A stretch of DNA of 64,000 nt from Cylindrospermum sp. FACHB-282 (GCF_014697195.1 NZ_JACJRJ010000022.1:29571-93570); one strand, 5' to 3'; shown: positions 38,827 through 47,750, counted from the stretch's first letter. Notes: generated by a model not told the origin, from the sequence alone. Numbers and translations: made by a program.

Positions 38827-40221
38827 CTATTTTTTAAGTCTTTCTGGTAGGCAATCTTGTCGAATCAGGTCTTGATAAGTTTCACGTTGCAAAATTAAAT
38901 TTGCTTCGCCGTTCGCCACTAAAACAGCTGCAGGTCGGGGCAGGCGGTTATAGTTAGATGCCATACTGTAATTGTACGCACCAGTTCCCATAACGACGAG
39001 AATATCTCCTGGTTGGGTTTTTGGCAGTTGGGCATTTTTAATTAAAATATCCCCTGATTCACAATGTTTACCAGCTAGTGTGACTGTTTCCGTTAGGGGT
39101 TCAGACATTTTATTGGCAACTACTGCTCGATAAACTGATTGGTAGGTAATTGGGCGCGGGTTATCTGACATTCCCCCATCAATGGCTAGGTAGGTACGAA
39201 TTTCGGGAATAGTTTTGGCAGAACCGATAGTGTAGGCAGTAACGCAGGCTGTGGCAATTAGCGATCGCCCTGGTTCACATAGTAACTTTGGTAAAGGCAG
39301 ATTTTCAGCTGCACAAGCTTCTTGAACTATTTCACAAATCGCCTTTGACCACTCTTCTATGCTGGGGGGATCATCTGATTCTGTATACTTAATCCCTAAA
39401 CCACCCCCAACGTTTAATTCTGTCACTGTTAAATCATACTTTGCCGCATCCCGCAACCACTGCACCATCACAGCGGCTAAATCTCTATGGGGTTGACGTT
39501 CAAAAATTTGGGAACCAATGTGAGCGTGTAACCCTACACAGTTTAAGCTTGGTTGTTTGCTAACAAAGGCAAACACCTCATCCAAATTGTTGGGATCAAA
39601 GCCAAATTTACTATCTAGATGTCCTGTACGAATATATTCGTGGGTATGACACTCAATACCAGGAGTCAGCCGCAACATGATGCGAATTCCTGGAGAGTTA
39701 TCCGCCAAGCCTACCAAGGTACGTAATTCATGCCAGTTATCAACGACAATGGTACAACCAGAGTCAATGGCTAAAACTAGCTCTTCAATCGATTTATTAT
39801 TCCCGTGCAGGTAAAGTTTTTTCGGACTAACACCCGCATTCAGGGCGGTGTAAAGTTCACCCCCAGAAACTACATCTACTCCTAAACCTTCTGAGGCGAC
39901 GATCGCACAAACTGCTAAACAATTCCATGCTTTTGAAGCATACAATACTTGAGATTCACCTTGATAGTATTTCTGGAAAGTATCCCGGTATTGCTGGCAA
40001 GCAGAACGTAGGGTCTCTTCGTCTAAAATATACAAAGGTGTACCAAATTGCTGAACTAGGGTTGTGACATCACACCCACCAATTTCTAACAAGCCATGAT
40101 TAACCCTGGCTGTTAAGGGTAGAAGTTCTTGATTAGGCGAAACAGCTGCCTTGGTGTCGCGCCTTTGGGGTAGATACTGACTACCAGAATTTTGAACCCC
40201 AGTGGGGTAAGTCGATACCAT
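38827..40221 (-). CDS. lysA: diaminopimelate decarboxylase
   Basis: This PLP enzyme converts meso-diaminopimelate to lysine. The PLP lysine lies in VLYASKAWNCLAV, the glycine-rich phosphate site in LNVGGGLGIKY, and the dimer-contributed active-site residues in LLCEPGRSL and ESGDILI. Length 464 aa includes ~40 extra N-terminal residues that are probably disordered (QNSGSQYLPQRRDTKAAVSP). It is preceded by a 280-bp region with several stable hairpins that may be a regulatory leader. ATG at 40221. Confidence 0.95.
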   Translation of the reverse strand: MVSTYPTGVQNSGSQYLPQRRDTKAAVSPNQELLPLTARVNHGLLEIGGCDVTTLVQQFGTPLYILDEETLRSACQQYRDTFQKYYQGESQVLYASKAWNCLAVCAIVASEGLGVDVVSGGELYTALNAGVSPKKLYLHGNNKSIEELVLAIDSGCTIVVDNWHELRTLVGLADNSPGIRIMLRLTPGIECHTHEYIRTGHLDSKFGFDPNNLDEVFAFVSKQPSLNCVGLHAHIGSQIFERQPHRDLAAVMVQWLRDAAKYDLTVTELNVGGGLGIKYTESDDPPSIEEWSKAICEIVQEACAAENLPLPKLLCEPGRSLIATACVTAYTIGSAKTIPEIRTYLAIDGGMSDNPRPITYQSVYRAVVANKMSEPLTETVTLAGKHCESGDILIKNAQLPKTQPGDILVVMGTGAYNYSMASNYNRLPRPAAVLVANGEANLILQRETYQDLIRQDCLPERLKK

Positions 40222-40500
40222 AACTAAATAAAATTTGTCCTTGTTAAAATTACAGTCGTGATAAACTTTTCCCCGGAAGATAATTCCGGGGACTCATCCG
40301 TGAATGTGGTATTTTTCCGAGTCCGTGTCATGCCAAACTGGAAATTGCTATTCGTGACGGCTATTACTTACCAGTCGTTGGGTCTTAGCAGTTTTACTGC
40401 TAATTTCCCCCGGCGCCGGAGTTTTACCGGACTCACCACCCATTAAGGCAACCACGGTTGTTTTTACTCGATTTGCTCTTTTTATTGTACAAGATATACG
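40222..40500 (-). promoter_or_regulatory. structured leader upstream of lysA
   Basis: At least three helices are strong: ccccggaa/ttccgggg (40271-40291, 5-nt loop), ggactc/gagtcc (40290-40324) and ttagcag/ctgctaa (40385-40403), plus a ggcgcc-centred palindrome near 40410-40419. The first two share bases, which could allow alternative folding. The sequence does not match the lysine riboswitch as I remember it. The plus-strand ORF 40258-40446 across it is most likely spurious. Confidence 0.45.
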
Positions 40501-40696
40501 CCAGCTTCCTTCAAGGGGAGCAACTGCCTTTCATTTCCTGCTTGAAACGCTTGTTAACCAGCCTCAGTGCCGGCTAATTTTCTAGAAGTTGAAAGTAACA
40601 CCAATTAAAAAAAAGAATGCGACAGATACAAGCCCGGAAACCCTATCAAATCAAGCTTTCTTAATTTTGAATTTTGAATTTTGAATTGGTATAACT
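40501..40696. other. spacer with heptameric repeat before rimI
   Basis: Three copies of ttttgaa (about 40665-40686) sit just before the rimI start. Nothing else is recognised. Confidence 0.5.
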
Positions 40697-41245
40697 GTGA
40701 TTTTATTAGATTTAACAATTCAATCTTTGACAATAGAGCATTTGAGTGCATTGCTAGAACTGGATCTAGCCTGTTTTGGCGGTTTGTGGTCTCTGTCCGG
40801 CTACCAAAGGGAGTTGGAGAGTCCTAACAGTCATTTTCTTGGTTTATTTTCTCCTCTTACTGGCTCCAGGCTGTTGGGAATGGGTTGCTTTTGGTCAATT
40901 TTAGAAGAGGCGCACATTACAATTTTGGCGGTTCATCCCCAATATCACCGTCAAGGTTTGGGACAAGTTTTACTATATTCTCTTCTGAAAACAGCTAGCG
41001 ATCGCGGTTTGGAACGAGCTACCCTCGAAGTCAGAGCCACCAACGAGGGGGCAATCTCTTTGTATGAAAAATTTGGCTTGAAAATAGCTGGGCGACGACG
41101 ACGTTACTACCAAGATAACGATGAAGATGCCCTGATTTTTTGGCGTTCAGATTTACAACAGCCAGAATTTTCAGCAACTTTGGCAACCTGGCATACCATA
41201 GTTAGCGATCGCCTCAGCCCATCCTCTTGGCAGTTGCTTAATTAA
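40697..41245 (+). CDS. rimI: ribosomal-protein-alanine N-acetyltransferase
   Basis: GNAT-family enzyme expected to acetylate the N-terminus of ribosomal protein S18. The acetyl-CoA binding motif is clear (VHPQYHRQGLGQVLLYSLL), followed by the beta5 and C-terminal block LEVRATNEGAISLYEKFGLKIAGRR. Length 182 aa is slightly over the usual 150-160. The start is GTG at 40697. A terminator follows at 41289-41315. The RimI label rests on motif similarity, and other GNAT substrates are possible. Confidence 0.85.
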   Translation: MILLDLTIQSLTIEHLSALLELDLACFGGLWSLSGYQRELESPNSHFLGLFSPLTGSRLLGMGCFWSILEEAHITILAVHPQYHRQGLGQVLLYSLLKTASDRGLERATLEVRATNEGAISLYEKFGLKIAGRRRRYYQDNDEDALIFWRSDLQQPEFSATLATWHTIVSDRLSPSSWQLLN

Positions 41246-41288
41246 TCCCTGGTAAAAAACAACTGACAATTAATCTCCTTAATCCCAA

Positions 41289-41315
41289 AAAAAGGCAATT
41301 TTTCTGCGCCTTTTT
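41289..41315 (+). terminator. rho-independent terminator after rimI
   Basis: aaaaaggc pairs with gccttttt across a loop of ~11 nt, ending in a run of T. Confidence 0.7.
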
Positions 41316-41401
41316 ACATCAGAATATTTTAATTATATTTAACTTTTTATAAACAAATACTATATGTTATAGTAATTTCTTGACAATGACGGGCTATATA
41401 T

Positions 41402-41536
41402 GATATCTATCGTTGTTTGGAATTGAATAAACAAATTCTTAACCCTGGCGGTCTATTATTTGTCATCAATGCCAAAAAGGCTGGAAAAATCAAGCTCCTC
41501 AGTACACTAGCCAGAAAAAAAGTAATAAATAGTTAG
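41402..41536 (+). pseudogene. possible methyltransferase C-terminal remnant
   Basis: An open frame without a start codon encodes DIYRCLELNKQILNPGG followed by LLFVINAKKAGK and a short basic tail. The NPGGLLFVI string is typical of the end of class I methyltransferases (compare LKPGGVF in the gene at the left edge). A TGA lies 13 bases upstream. It is probably a decayed fragment. Confidence 0.3.
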
Positions 41537-41658
41537 CAATTAACCCATCAACCTGAGTGATAGGTTTTGGATGTCTATAATCTTTATACAGGCATCCAAA
41601 CTCTTTGCCTGTGCTAAAATCAGCATACCGGCACGACGCAGGTGATGGGAAAAATGCC

Positions 41659-44130
41659 ATGTTTGAACGCTTCACAGAAAAAGCCATTAAGGTAATCATG
41701 CTGGCCCAAGAAGAGGCCCGCCGTTTAGGTCACAACTTTGTCGGAACTGAACAGATCCTCTTGGGTCTGATTGGTGAAGGCACTGGAGTAGCCGCCAAGG
41801 TGCTGAAATCGATGGGCGTCAATCTCAAAGATGCCCGAATTGAAGTTGAAAAAATTATAGGTCGAGGTTCTGGCTTTGTGGCCGTGGAAATTCCGTTTAC
41901 GCCACGGGCAAAGCGAGTTCTAGAACTATCCTTGGAAGAAGCACGCCAACTGGGGCATAACTACATTGGCACCGAGCATCTGCTGTTGGGCCTAATCCGC
42001 GAAGGTGAAGGTGTAGCAGCCAGGGTGCTAGAAAACCTCGGTGTGGATCTATCCAAGGTCAGAACCCAAGTAATTCGTATGTTGGGAGAAACTGCTGAAG
42101 TTTCACCAGGGGGCCCATCCGGTCGCACAAAAACCCCGACTTTGGATGAATTTGGCTCTAACCTGACCCAAATGGCGGTGGATAACAAACTCGATCCTGT
42201 GGTGGGACGCGCCAAGGAAATTGAGCGAGTGATTCAGATTTTGGGCCGCCGGACTAAAAATAATCCAGTGCTGATTGGTGAACCAGGGGTTGGTAAAACG
42301 GCGATCGCTGAAGGTTTAGCGTCACGTATTGCCAATAAAGATGTCCCCGACATCCTGGAAGATAAGCGCGTGGTGACACTAGATATCGGCTTGCTGGTAG
42401 CTGGAACCAAGTACCGGGGTGAATTTGAAGAACGTCTGAAAAAAATCATGGATGAAATCCGCTCTGCGGGTAATGTCATTCTGGTGATTGACGAAGTACA
42501 CACCCTAATTGGTGCAGGTGCAGCTGAAGGGGCCATTGATGCGGCAAATATCCTCAAGCCAGCTTTGGCAAGGGGTGAGTTGCAGTGCATCGGCGCGACA
42601 ACCCTAGATGAATACCGCAAGCACATTGAGCGGGATGCAGCTTTGGAACGTCGTTTCCAACCAGTCATGGTGGGTGAGCCGTCAGTGGCTGAAACCATTG
42701 AAATCTTATTTGGACTGCGCGAACGCTACGAGCAACACCACAAGCTGAAAATCTCCGATGAAGCATTGGAGGCAGCGGCGAAGTTGTCTGACCGTTATAT
42801 TAGCGATCGCTATCTCCCAGATAAAGCCATCGACTTAGTTGATGAAGCTGGTTCGCGGGTGCGCTTGATTAACTCCCAACTGCCACCAGCAGCCAAAGAG
42901 TTAGACAAAGAACTGCGGCAAATCTTAAAAGAAAAAGATGATGCAGTGCGCTCCCAAGACTTCGACCGAGCTGGGGAATTGCGCGATCGCGAAATGGAAA
43001 TTAAAGCCGAGATTCGGGCGATCGCCCAAAGCAAGACCAATGCCACAGGTGGTGACGGTTTAGAACCAGTCGTCACCGAAGAAGACATTGCTCACATTGT
43101 TGCTTCCTGGACAGGCGTACCGGTCAACAAACTCACCGAATCCGAATCCGAAAAGCTGCTGCACATGGAAGACACCTTGCACCAGCGGCTCATCGGTCAA
43201 GACGATGCAGTGAAGGCAGTTTCACGGGCAATTCGTCGCGCGCGTGTCGGTTTGAAAAACCCCAATCGACCAATCGCCAGCTTTGTCTTCTCCGGGCCCA
43301 CCGGCGTAGGTAAAACCGAATTGGCGAAATCCCTAGCCTCATACTTCTTCGGTTCTGAAGAAGCCATGATTCGCTTGGATATGTCGGAATATATGGAGCG
43401 TCACACCGTCAGCAAGCTGATTGGTTCACCTCCTGGCTATGTAGGTTACAACGAAGGTGGTCAGCTGACCGAAGCCGTGCGGCGGCGTCCTTACACCGTG
43501 GTGCTATTCGACGAAATCGAAAAAGCGCACCCCGATGTATTCAATATGCTGTTGCAAATCTTGGAAGATGGTCGGTTAACCGATGCTAAAGGACGCACGG
43601 TGGACTTTAAAAACACCTTGCTGATTTTAACTTCCAATATTGGTTCTAAAGTAATTGAAAAAGGCGGCAGCGGCATCGGTTTCGAGTTCGCTGACGATGT
43701 CACCGAATCAGCCTACAACCGCATTCGCTCTTTAGTCAACGAAGAACTCAAGCAATACTTCCGTCCTGAATTCCTCAACCGACTAGATGAAATTATCGTC
43801 TTCCGTCAGTTGAGCAAGCCTGAAGTTACACAAATTGCTGAAATCATGCTCAAAGAAGTGTTTGGTCGTCTCACTGAAAAGGGTATCACCTTAGAAGTCA
43901 CCGACCGCTTCAAAGACCGCCTCATCGATGAAGGTTACAGCCCCAGTTATGGCGCCAGACCTTTACGGCGGGCAATTATGCGCTTGTTAGAAGATAGCTT
44001 GGCGGAAGAAATTCTGTCAGGACGCATCAAGGATGGCGATGTCGCTACTGTTGATGTCGATGAAACCGGCACTGTCCGCGTATCTTCTGAAAAGCGTCGT
44101 GAATTGTTGCCTCAAGGTGTTGAGTCGTAG
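41659..44130 (+). CDS. clpC: ClpC chaperone ATPase
   Basis: HSP100 unfoldase of the Clp protease. It has two N-terminal Clp repeats ([20 protein letters not shown]), a first AAA+ module with Walker [10 protein letters not shown], a UVR-like middle domain ([19 protein letters not shown]) and a second AAA+ module with GPTGVGKTE and the C-terminal domain. The track start at 41605 is TTG; ATG 41659 has gatggga upstream and the standard N-terminus, giving 823 aa. It is terminated by a strong hairpin at 44177-44218. It is expected to be essential, as in other cyanobacteria. Confidence 0.97.
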   Translation: MFERFTEKAIKVIMLAQEEARRLGHNFVGTEQILLGLIGEGTGVAAKVLKSMGVNLKDARIEVEKIIGRGSGFVAVEIPFTPRAKRVLELSLEEARQLGHNYIGTEHLLLGLIREGEGVAARVLENLGVDLSKVRTQVIRMLGETAEVSPGGPSGRTKTPTLDEFGSNLTQMAVDNKLDPVVGRAKEIERVIQILGRRTKNNPVLIGEPGVGKTAIAEGLASRIANKDVPDILEDKRVVTLDIGLLVAGTKYRGEFEERLKKIMDEIRSAGNVILVIDEVHTLIGAGAAEGAIDAANILKPALARGELQCIGATTLDEYRKHIERDAALERRFQPVMVGEPSVAETIEILFGLRERYEQHHKLKISDEALEAAAKLSDRYISDRYLPDKAIDLVDEAGSRVRLINSQLPPAAKELDKELRQILKEKDDAVRSQDFDRAGELRDREMEIKAEIRAIAQSKTNATGGDGLEPVVTEEDIAHIVASWTGVPVNKLTESESEKLLHMEDTLHQRLIGQDDAVKAVSRAIRRARVGLKNPNRPIASFVFSGPTGVGKTELAKSLASYFFGSEEAMIRLDMSEYMERHTVSKLIGSPPGYVGYNEGGQLTEAVRRRPYTVVLFDEIEKAHPDVFNMLLQILEDGRLTDAKGRTVDFKNTLLILTSNIGSKVIEKGGSGIGFEFADDVTESAYNRIRSLVNEELKQYFRPEFLNRLDEIIVFRQLSKPEVTQIAEIMLKEVFGRLTEKGITLEVTDRFKDRLIDEGYSPSYGARPLRRAIMRLLEDSLAEEILSGRIKDGDVATVDVDETGTVRVSSEKRRELLPQGVES

Positions 44131-44176
44131 TTAGGAATTTGGGATTAATCAAGTCTCAACTTTAAAAGTTTAAATA

Positions 44177-44218
44177 AACGGTAGAGTGTTAATTGCTCTA
44201 CCGTTTTTTATTTTTTTA
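44177..44218 (+). terminator. strong rho-independent terminator after clpC
   Basis: A perfect 10-bp stem aacggtagag/ctctaccgtt with a 9-nt loop, followed by ttttatttttt. Confidence 0.95.
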
Positions 44219-44228
44219 ACCTTCAATC

Positions 44229-44567
44229 ATGAGCGGAATTAATCGTCAAATCGCCCTTGACGTTAGACATATTGCCAAGCATTTACCAGAAACACCGCAA
44301 ATGCAAAGGCTTCTTAAAAAAGGAATTGCGGCTCATGTATTTAATGACGAAAATACCATGAATCGAGTTGCCCAGTCCATAATAGAAGCAGGGGACTTTA
44401 TCGGCATAATTCGAGAATATGAACGTTATGGAATGTTTTTTAACCAGCCAATAGGTTATAGAATTAGTCCAGATAGTAGCCGTATTCCACTTTATTATGG
44501 GGAGATAAAAATCAATGCAGATAACCAATACCACGTCGTCCCCCGCACCAGACCTAGTGAAGAATAA
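44229..44567 (+). CDS. small protein of a cyanobacterial family (DUF6972-like), toxin-like
   Basis: This 112-aa basic soluble protein probably belongs to the cyanobacterial family DUF6972 (from memory). Its C-terminal half (GYRISPDSSRIPLYYGEIKI, then NADNQYHVVPRTRPS) has short beta strands with conserved His, Arg and Tyr. It resembles the small RNase domains (BECR fold) seen at the ends of polymorphic toxins. That resemblance is inference. It overlaps the next gene by 53 bp in another frame, an arrangement common in toxin-antidote pairs. It starts at ATG 44229, only 10 bp after the clpC terminator. Confidence 0.65.
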   Translation: MSGINRQIALDVRHIAKHLPETPQMQRLLKKGIAAHVFNDENTMNRVAQSIIEAGDFIGIIREYERYGMFFNQPIGYRISPDSSRIPLYYGEIKINADNQYHVVPRTRPSEE

Positions 44568-44784
44568 CTGGGAATTTACAGAAGTATGGATAGATCCAAT
44601 GTTATCTCCTCCATATATTCTTTTATTACTTTGTGACAGTGAAGGAAACTGTCAAATTTATGACCCAAAAGAGGGCGATAAAATTGTATTTTCTAGTAAT
44701 AATTATGAAGAAGCTAAATTGTGGTTACTAGAAGATGAATATGAACCAGTTGAAGGTAGGCTTTTAGCTGCGGAATTGGTGTGA
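44515..44784 (+). CDS. small acidic protein overlapping the previous gene
   Basis: This 89-aa protein is strongly acidic (pattern LLEDEYEPVEGRLLAAELV) and has no recognised family. ATG 44515 has gggga 11-16 bases upstream inside the preceding gene, a real ribosome binding site that supports translation despite the 53-bp overlap. Its acidity against the basic upstream product is what would be expected of an immunity or antitoxin partner, but no homology backs this. Confidence 0.6.
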   Translation: MQITNTTSSPAPDLVKNNWEFTEVWIDPMLSPPYILLLLCDSEGNCQIYDPKEGDKIVFSSNNYEEAKLWLLEDEYEPVEGRLLAAELV

Positions 44785-44841
44785 ATTAGCTGTAGGTTGA
44801 GCTTACCGTGTGAGAAGTCAATAAACCCCTTGTTAGTTAGC

Positions 44842-44866
44842 GTTGGGTTTCGTTCCTCAACCCAAC
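44842..44866. repeat. palindromic repeat, copy 1
   Basis: gttgggtttcgttcctcaacccaac forms an 8-bp hairpin. A second copy with one difference lies at 46493-46517, bracketing the patch between. Confidence 0.85.
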
Positions 44867-44994
44867 CTACACACTAAACTATATTTACCTATAAACCTGG
44901 TTCGAGTTGATAAACGCACAGGTAATGTGTTTATCCTCGCGAGTGAAGAGAATATGATAGAAATATATCCTAATGCTAAATGGAGGTATTTGGT

Positions 44995-45219
44995 ATGAGC
45001 CAGCCTAACTTCCAAGGTATGAGTCCAAAAGAATTACGTGCTTATGTTTTATCTCATCGGGATGACCAAGAGGCATTCTACACTTATGTAGATAAATTGA
45101 ATGCTGAGGCAAATTGGGTAGAAATGCCACCATCAGAATCTGTTGATGATCTGAGGAATTATCCTGAATTTTTGCAGCGTTTTAGTAATGGTAAAAAATT
45201 ACTTGAAAGTGAAGAATAA
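44995..45219 (+). CDS. DUF6887-like small protein
   Basis: This 74-aa protein (NFQGMSPKELRAYVLSHRDDQEAF) matches what I recall of the cyanobacterial DUF6887 family; its function is unknown. The track places the start at 44980, but ggagg at 44982-44986 lies eight bases before ATG 44995 and fixes the start there. The next gene starts 12 bp after its stop, so they form an operon. The DUF6887 type often precedes other small accessory genes. Confidence 0.75.
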   Translation: MSQPNFQGMSPKELRAYVLSHRDDQEAFYTYVDKLNAEANWVEMPPSESVDDLRNYPEFLQRFSNGKKLLESEE

Positions 45220-45231
45220 GTGGGGTTAATT

Positions 45232-45549
45232 ATGACTAATACAAAACCTGTGCGTGGTCGTCAACCAGGTAGAATCTTTCCAGAATTTACGATACCACCG
45301 GAAGAATTAGCTAAACGGGAAGCTGAAAAAAATGCTCGTGGACAAAAAGCGCGTGTTGTTTTTGATCAAGTTTGTCCGCAATTAATAGATGAACATTACA
45401 ATTGGTTTATTGTGATTGAACCAAACAGTGGTGATTATTTTACTGATCCTGATGAAAATGTTGCTGACAAAAAAGCGCGTGAAAAATATCCTACTGGTTG
45501 GCTTGTTACACTCCGTCTCAATGAAACAGGTGCTTGTGGACGGATATGA
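45232..45549 (+). CDS. small protein, paralogue of 16983-17300, protease partner lost
   Basis: 105 aa from ATG 45232 (the track uses GTG 45220; ggggtt precedes the ATG). It shares most of its length with the 17-kb copy, including GRIFPEFTI, DEHYNWF, EPNSGDYFTDPDEN and RLNETGACGRI. Its TGA sits in ATGATTTTAGG, so an ATG overlaps it exactly as in the 17-kb locus, but that frame reads MILGFY and stops. The coupled protease gene has apparently been deleted to a six-codon stub. Confidence 0.75.
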   Translation: MTNTKPVRGRQPGRIFPEFTIPPEELAKREAEKNARGQKARVVFDQVCPQLIDEHYNWFIVIEPNSGDYFTDPDENVADKKAREKYPTGWLVTLRLNETGACGRI

Positions 45550-45575
45550 TTTTAGGTTTTTACTAATTAATACTT

Positions 45576-46184
45576 ATGGATGTAGCAGACAAAATAATTG
45601 ATTTGACTGGTTGTCAAATTTGGGATAGGCAAGAAGTAAAACGCATTCCAATTAATGGAAACTACACATTAGAAGAACTCACGGATTTACTAAAAAAACA
45701 CTGGATACCTTTTTTTGAATGTCACCAATGTGGACGTTTTGACTATTGCAAATTTGTTGAAGTAACATCTTACACTGATAAGGCAAAAGATATACAATGT
45801 GGTGTTGCTGTTACTTCACTAAAAGCATTAATAACTAGATGTATATCAGTTTTACAAATATTAGATTCTCAAAAATTGCAATATTTCCTTGACGCTGCAT
45901 ATCATTTCACACAATTTATATATAAATCTGAATTAAGAACGGGAAATTTTATCAGTACAGACCATTTAGATTATTTCAACAATCTAGTTCCTATGGCTTT
46001 TAGCCAGATTATTGATCTTAGGAACCACCTGACAAAGTTTTCATATGAAATGAGCCGCTTTCCTGAGTTTAGGAGTAGGCAGTCTATTTTACTTGTAGAG
46101 GGGTACTCAGAAAAAGTATTTATTGAGCGACTAAAGCATTCTGGACTTGCTTGTTTTCTATATATTACTGTTAAAAGCGATTAG
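45576..46184 (+). pseudogene. TOPRIM/OLD-like gene cut off at start of TOPRIM domain
   Basis: The 202-aa frame has an unassigned N-terminal region with a CHQCGRFDYC cysteine pair. It ends in RQSILLVEGYSEKVFIERLK, the first strand and catalytic Glu of a TOPRIM domain as in OLD-family nucleases. TOPRIM needs ~80 more residues, but the frame ends at 46184 exactly where a repeat element starts (46185-46327). No continuation of the domain is visible beyond it. It is therefore probably an inactivated nuclease, possibly a defence gene. Confidence 0.6.
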
Positions 46185-46327
46185 AAATCGCGGCTACACA
46201 GACAAAACCCACCTTTCCTGCGGAACGCTACGCGAACGTGGGTTAAAAACCCTTAATTTTTCATTAGTACACGGAGGTGGACTTCGTTTGTGTAGTAGCG
46301 TTCGCGGAGCGTGCCGGAGGCTCTATT
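46185..46327. mobile_element. MITE-like dispersed element
   Basis: Imperfect terminal inverted repeats: cgcggctacacagacaaaac at 46189 onward against the complement of gtttgtgtagtagcg (to 46300). Inside, cctgcggaacgctacgcgaa faces gttcgcggagcgtgccggagg. There is no coding capacity. This type is frequent in Nostoc-like genomes. Confidence 0.7.
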
Positions 46328-46616
46328 ATATTCGCCCAATACTTTTAAAACATCCTCTTAGGCAATAGCATAAGTGTCAAATTATTTTTTCTCCAAGTGT
46401 CGAAATAAATTTAGGTTTGAAGCCACTACAAATTATCAAGTATAATTAATACAAATTTGAACGAAGTGAAACCCAATAAACATCCTTTTAGCGTTGGGTT
46501 TAGTTCCTCAACCCAACCTACATACTCAAAGATAAGCAAGGGTGCAAAATTCGCTTTCAAGCCATAACAGATAATCAAGTACAATTAATACACAGTCACC
46601 AGAAAGGATTAAGAAC
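46328..46616. other. spacer with duplicated promoter-like block
   Basis: Two copies of an ~35-bp string built on atcaagtataattaataca lie at about 46419-46453 and 46557-46592, with the second palindromic repeat between them. Each contains tataat/acaatt-like boxes. The second sits just before the 46617 gene. Confidence 0.5.
46493..46517. repeat. palindromic repeat, copy 2
   Basis: gttgggtttagttcctcaacccaac is the partner of the copy at 44842-44866. Confidence 0.85.
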
Positions 46617-46886
46617 GTGCAAGCCATTCTCTTAAGCCGCGAAGAAGTTGGAAGACGTGCCAGAGATTTATACGACAATGGCATTCGTCAGCAAGTAGAA
46701 ACAGAAGAAAACATCGGTAAGATGGTAATTATCGATATACAAACAGGTGAATATGCAGTTGATAAAATAGGTTTAGAATCAGCGCGATATTTACGCCAGA
46801 AAAATCCCTTTGCGCGACTATATGGTATTCGCATTGGCTATAAATTTGCTGTTTCTTTCAATGGCCATCTGGAGCGTGATTCTTAG
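46617..46886 (+). CDS. small protein coupled to aspartic protease
   Basis: 89 aa from GTG 46617, with aaagga about eight bases upstream. The central part, KMVIIDIQTGEYAVDKIG, followed by ARYLRQKNPFARLYGIRIG, follows the same plan as the 105-aa paralogues (IIEPNSGDYF...ARQKYP...IMRLN). It is therefore a divergent member of the same group. Its stop shares one base with the GTG of the protease gene, giving strict coupling. The function is unknown. Confidence 0.75.
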   Translation: MQAILLSREEVGRRARDLYDNGIRQQVETEENIGKMVIIDIQTGEYAVDKIGLESARYLRQKNPFARLYGIRIGYKFAVSFNGHLERDS

Positions 46887-47251
46887 TGATTTCTGGCATT
46901 GTCAAAGATGGAAATGCAACTGTTAATGTCATATTCCGACTGCTAAATCTACCAGATTTTACTATTGAATTTGTTATAGACACAGGTTTTACAGATTACC
47001 TTTGTCTACCACCAGAAGCAGTTGCTTTGTTGAGTTTACCCTTCCTGTATGATATGCCTGGAAGACTGGCTGATAATAGTTGGATAGAAATACCAATGTA
47101 TGAAGCTACCATTATCTGGAATGGAGAAGAAAGAGAAGTTAACGTACTTGCTACAGGAAAGCGACCTTTACTAGGAACTGCGTTACTTGATGAACATGAA
47201 CTTGTAATCCAATTTACTGAAGGCGGTTTAGTCATAATTGATGAGTTATAA
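46886..47251 (+). CDS. clan AA aspartic protease, intact
   Basis: A 121-aa retropepsin-like single-domain protease. The catalytic motif is EFVIDTGFTDYLCLPPE, and the fold-closing hydrophobic-Gly motif is RPLLGTALLDEH. It should work as a homodimer. It begins GTG-ATT-TCT-GGC (VISG), comparable to the MIVG start of the 17-kb pseudogene. It has no signal peptide or membrane anchor and is expected to be cytosolic. It is coupled to the upstream 89-aa gene. Confidence 0.85.
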   Translation: MISGIVKDGNATVNVIFRLLNLPDFTIEFVIDTGFTDYLCLPPEAVALLSLPFLYDMPGRLADNSWIEIPMYEATIIWNGEEREVNVLATGKRPLLGTALLDEHELVIQFTEGGLVIIDEL

Positions 47252-47750
47252 ATGCCAGCATATCCTCAAAATATTGACTGAGTTAATTGTTCAACAGCCT
47301 TGAACAAGTCTTCTAAAGAGAATTGTACTTCAACTTTGATTGTTGAGGTTTTGGACATCTCACCAGCTAGTCTATTGTTATTAGATAGCAGTCCTAAGTT
47401 ATGCTTGAGTTGCTGATAAAGCTTGTAATGTTTACAAAAGTACGAATCAGAAATTGCACAAGCTCACTGCATCCTCTAAGATGAAGCTATGTATTGCACT
47501 AGCCTTTTGTATACATTACACTCTTTTTAAGGATTACTACTCATTTACGGATATATCCTTAATTCAGTGCTGAAATCTTCATTATTTTATAAGTAAAATC
47601 ACAGATGTTTTTCCATATTTAATTAGATTAATCTAACGTTACAGTCCACTTAAGTACGTTGATGCAACATAAATTAAATCTTGGTACTATTGAACATCAA
47701 TTTTAGGCTTAAATACGAAAATTTATATAATTCAATTATTTGGGCAGATT
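47252..47750. other. mostly non-coding stretch before the Hsp70 operon
   Basis: Apart from a small minus-strand frame at 47266-47358, nothing gene-like is seen. The 250 bp before 47751 are AT-rich and presumably hold the operon promoter, but no box is clear enough to call. Confidence 0.4.
47266..47358 (-). CDS. possible 30-aa peptide or gene remnant
   Basis: Too short for the track. ATG 47358 encodes MSKTSTIKVEVQFSLEDLFK and ten more residues. The frame is open for ~35 codons upstream of this ATG (KLYQQLKHNLGLLSNNN), so it may be the end of a decayed larger gene. Confidence 0.3.
   Translation of the reverse strand: MSKTSTIKVEVQFSLEDLFKAVEQLTQSIF

Noticed and set aside
40285-40310. Hammerhead-ribozyme-like string on the minus strand (ggatgagtccccgg)
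   Set aside because: The core reads CGGATGA instead of CTGATGA, and the gagtcc bases pair better with the upstream ggactc, so the resemblance is probably chance.
40258-40446. 62-aa plus-strand ORF upstream of lysA
   Set aside because: It runs through the hairpin-rich leader of lysA on the opposite strand. Codons follow the stems rather than a protein pattern.
46147-46368. 73-aa ORF over the MITE-like element
   Set aside because: It is encoded almost wholly by the inverted-repeat element and has no protein-like features.
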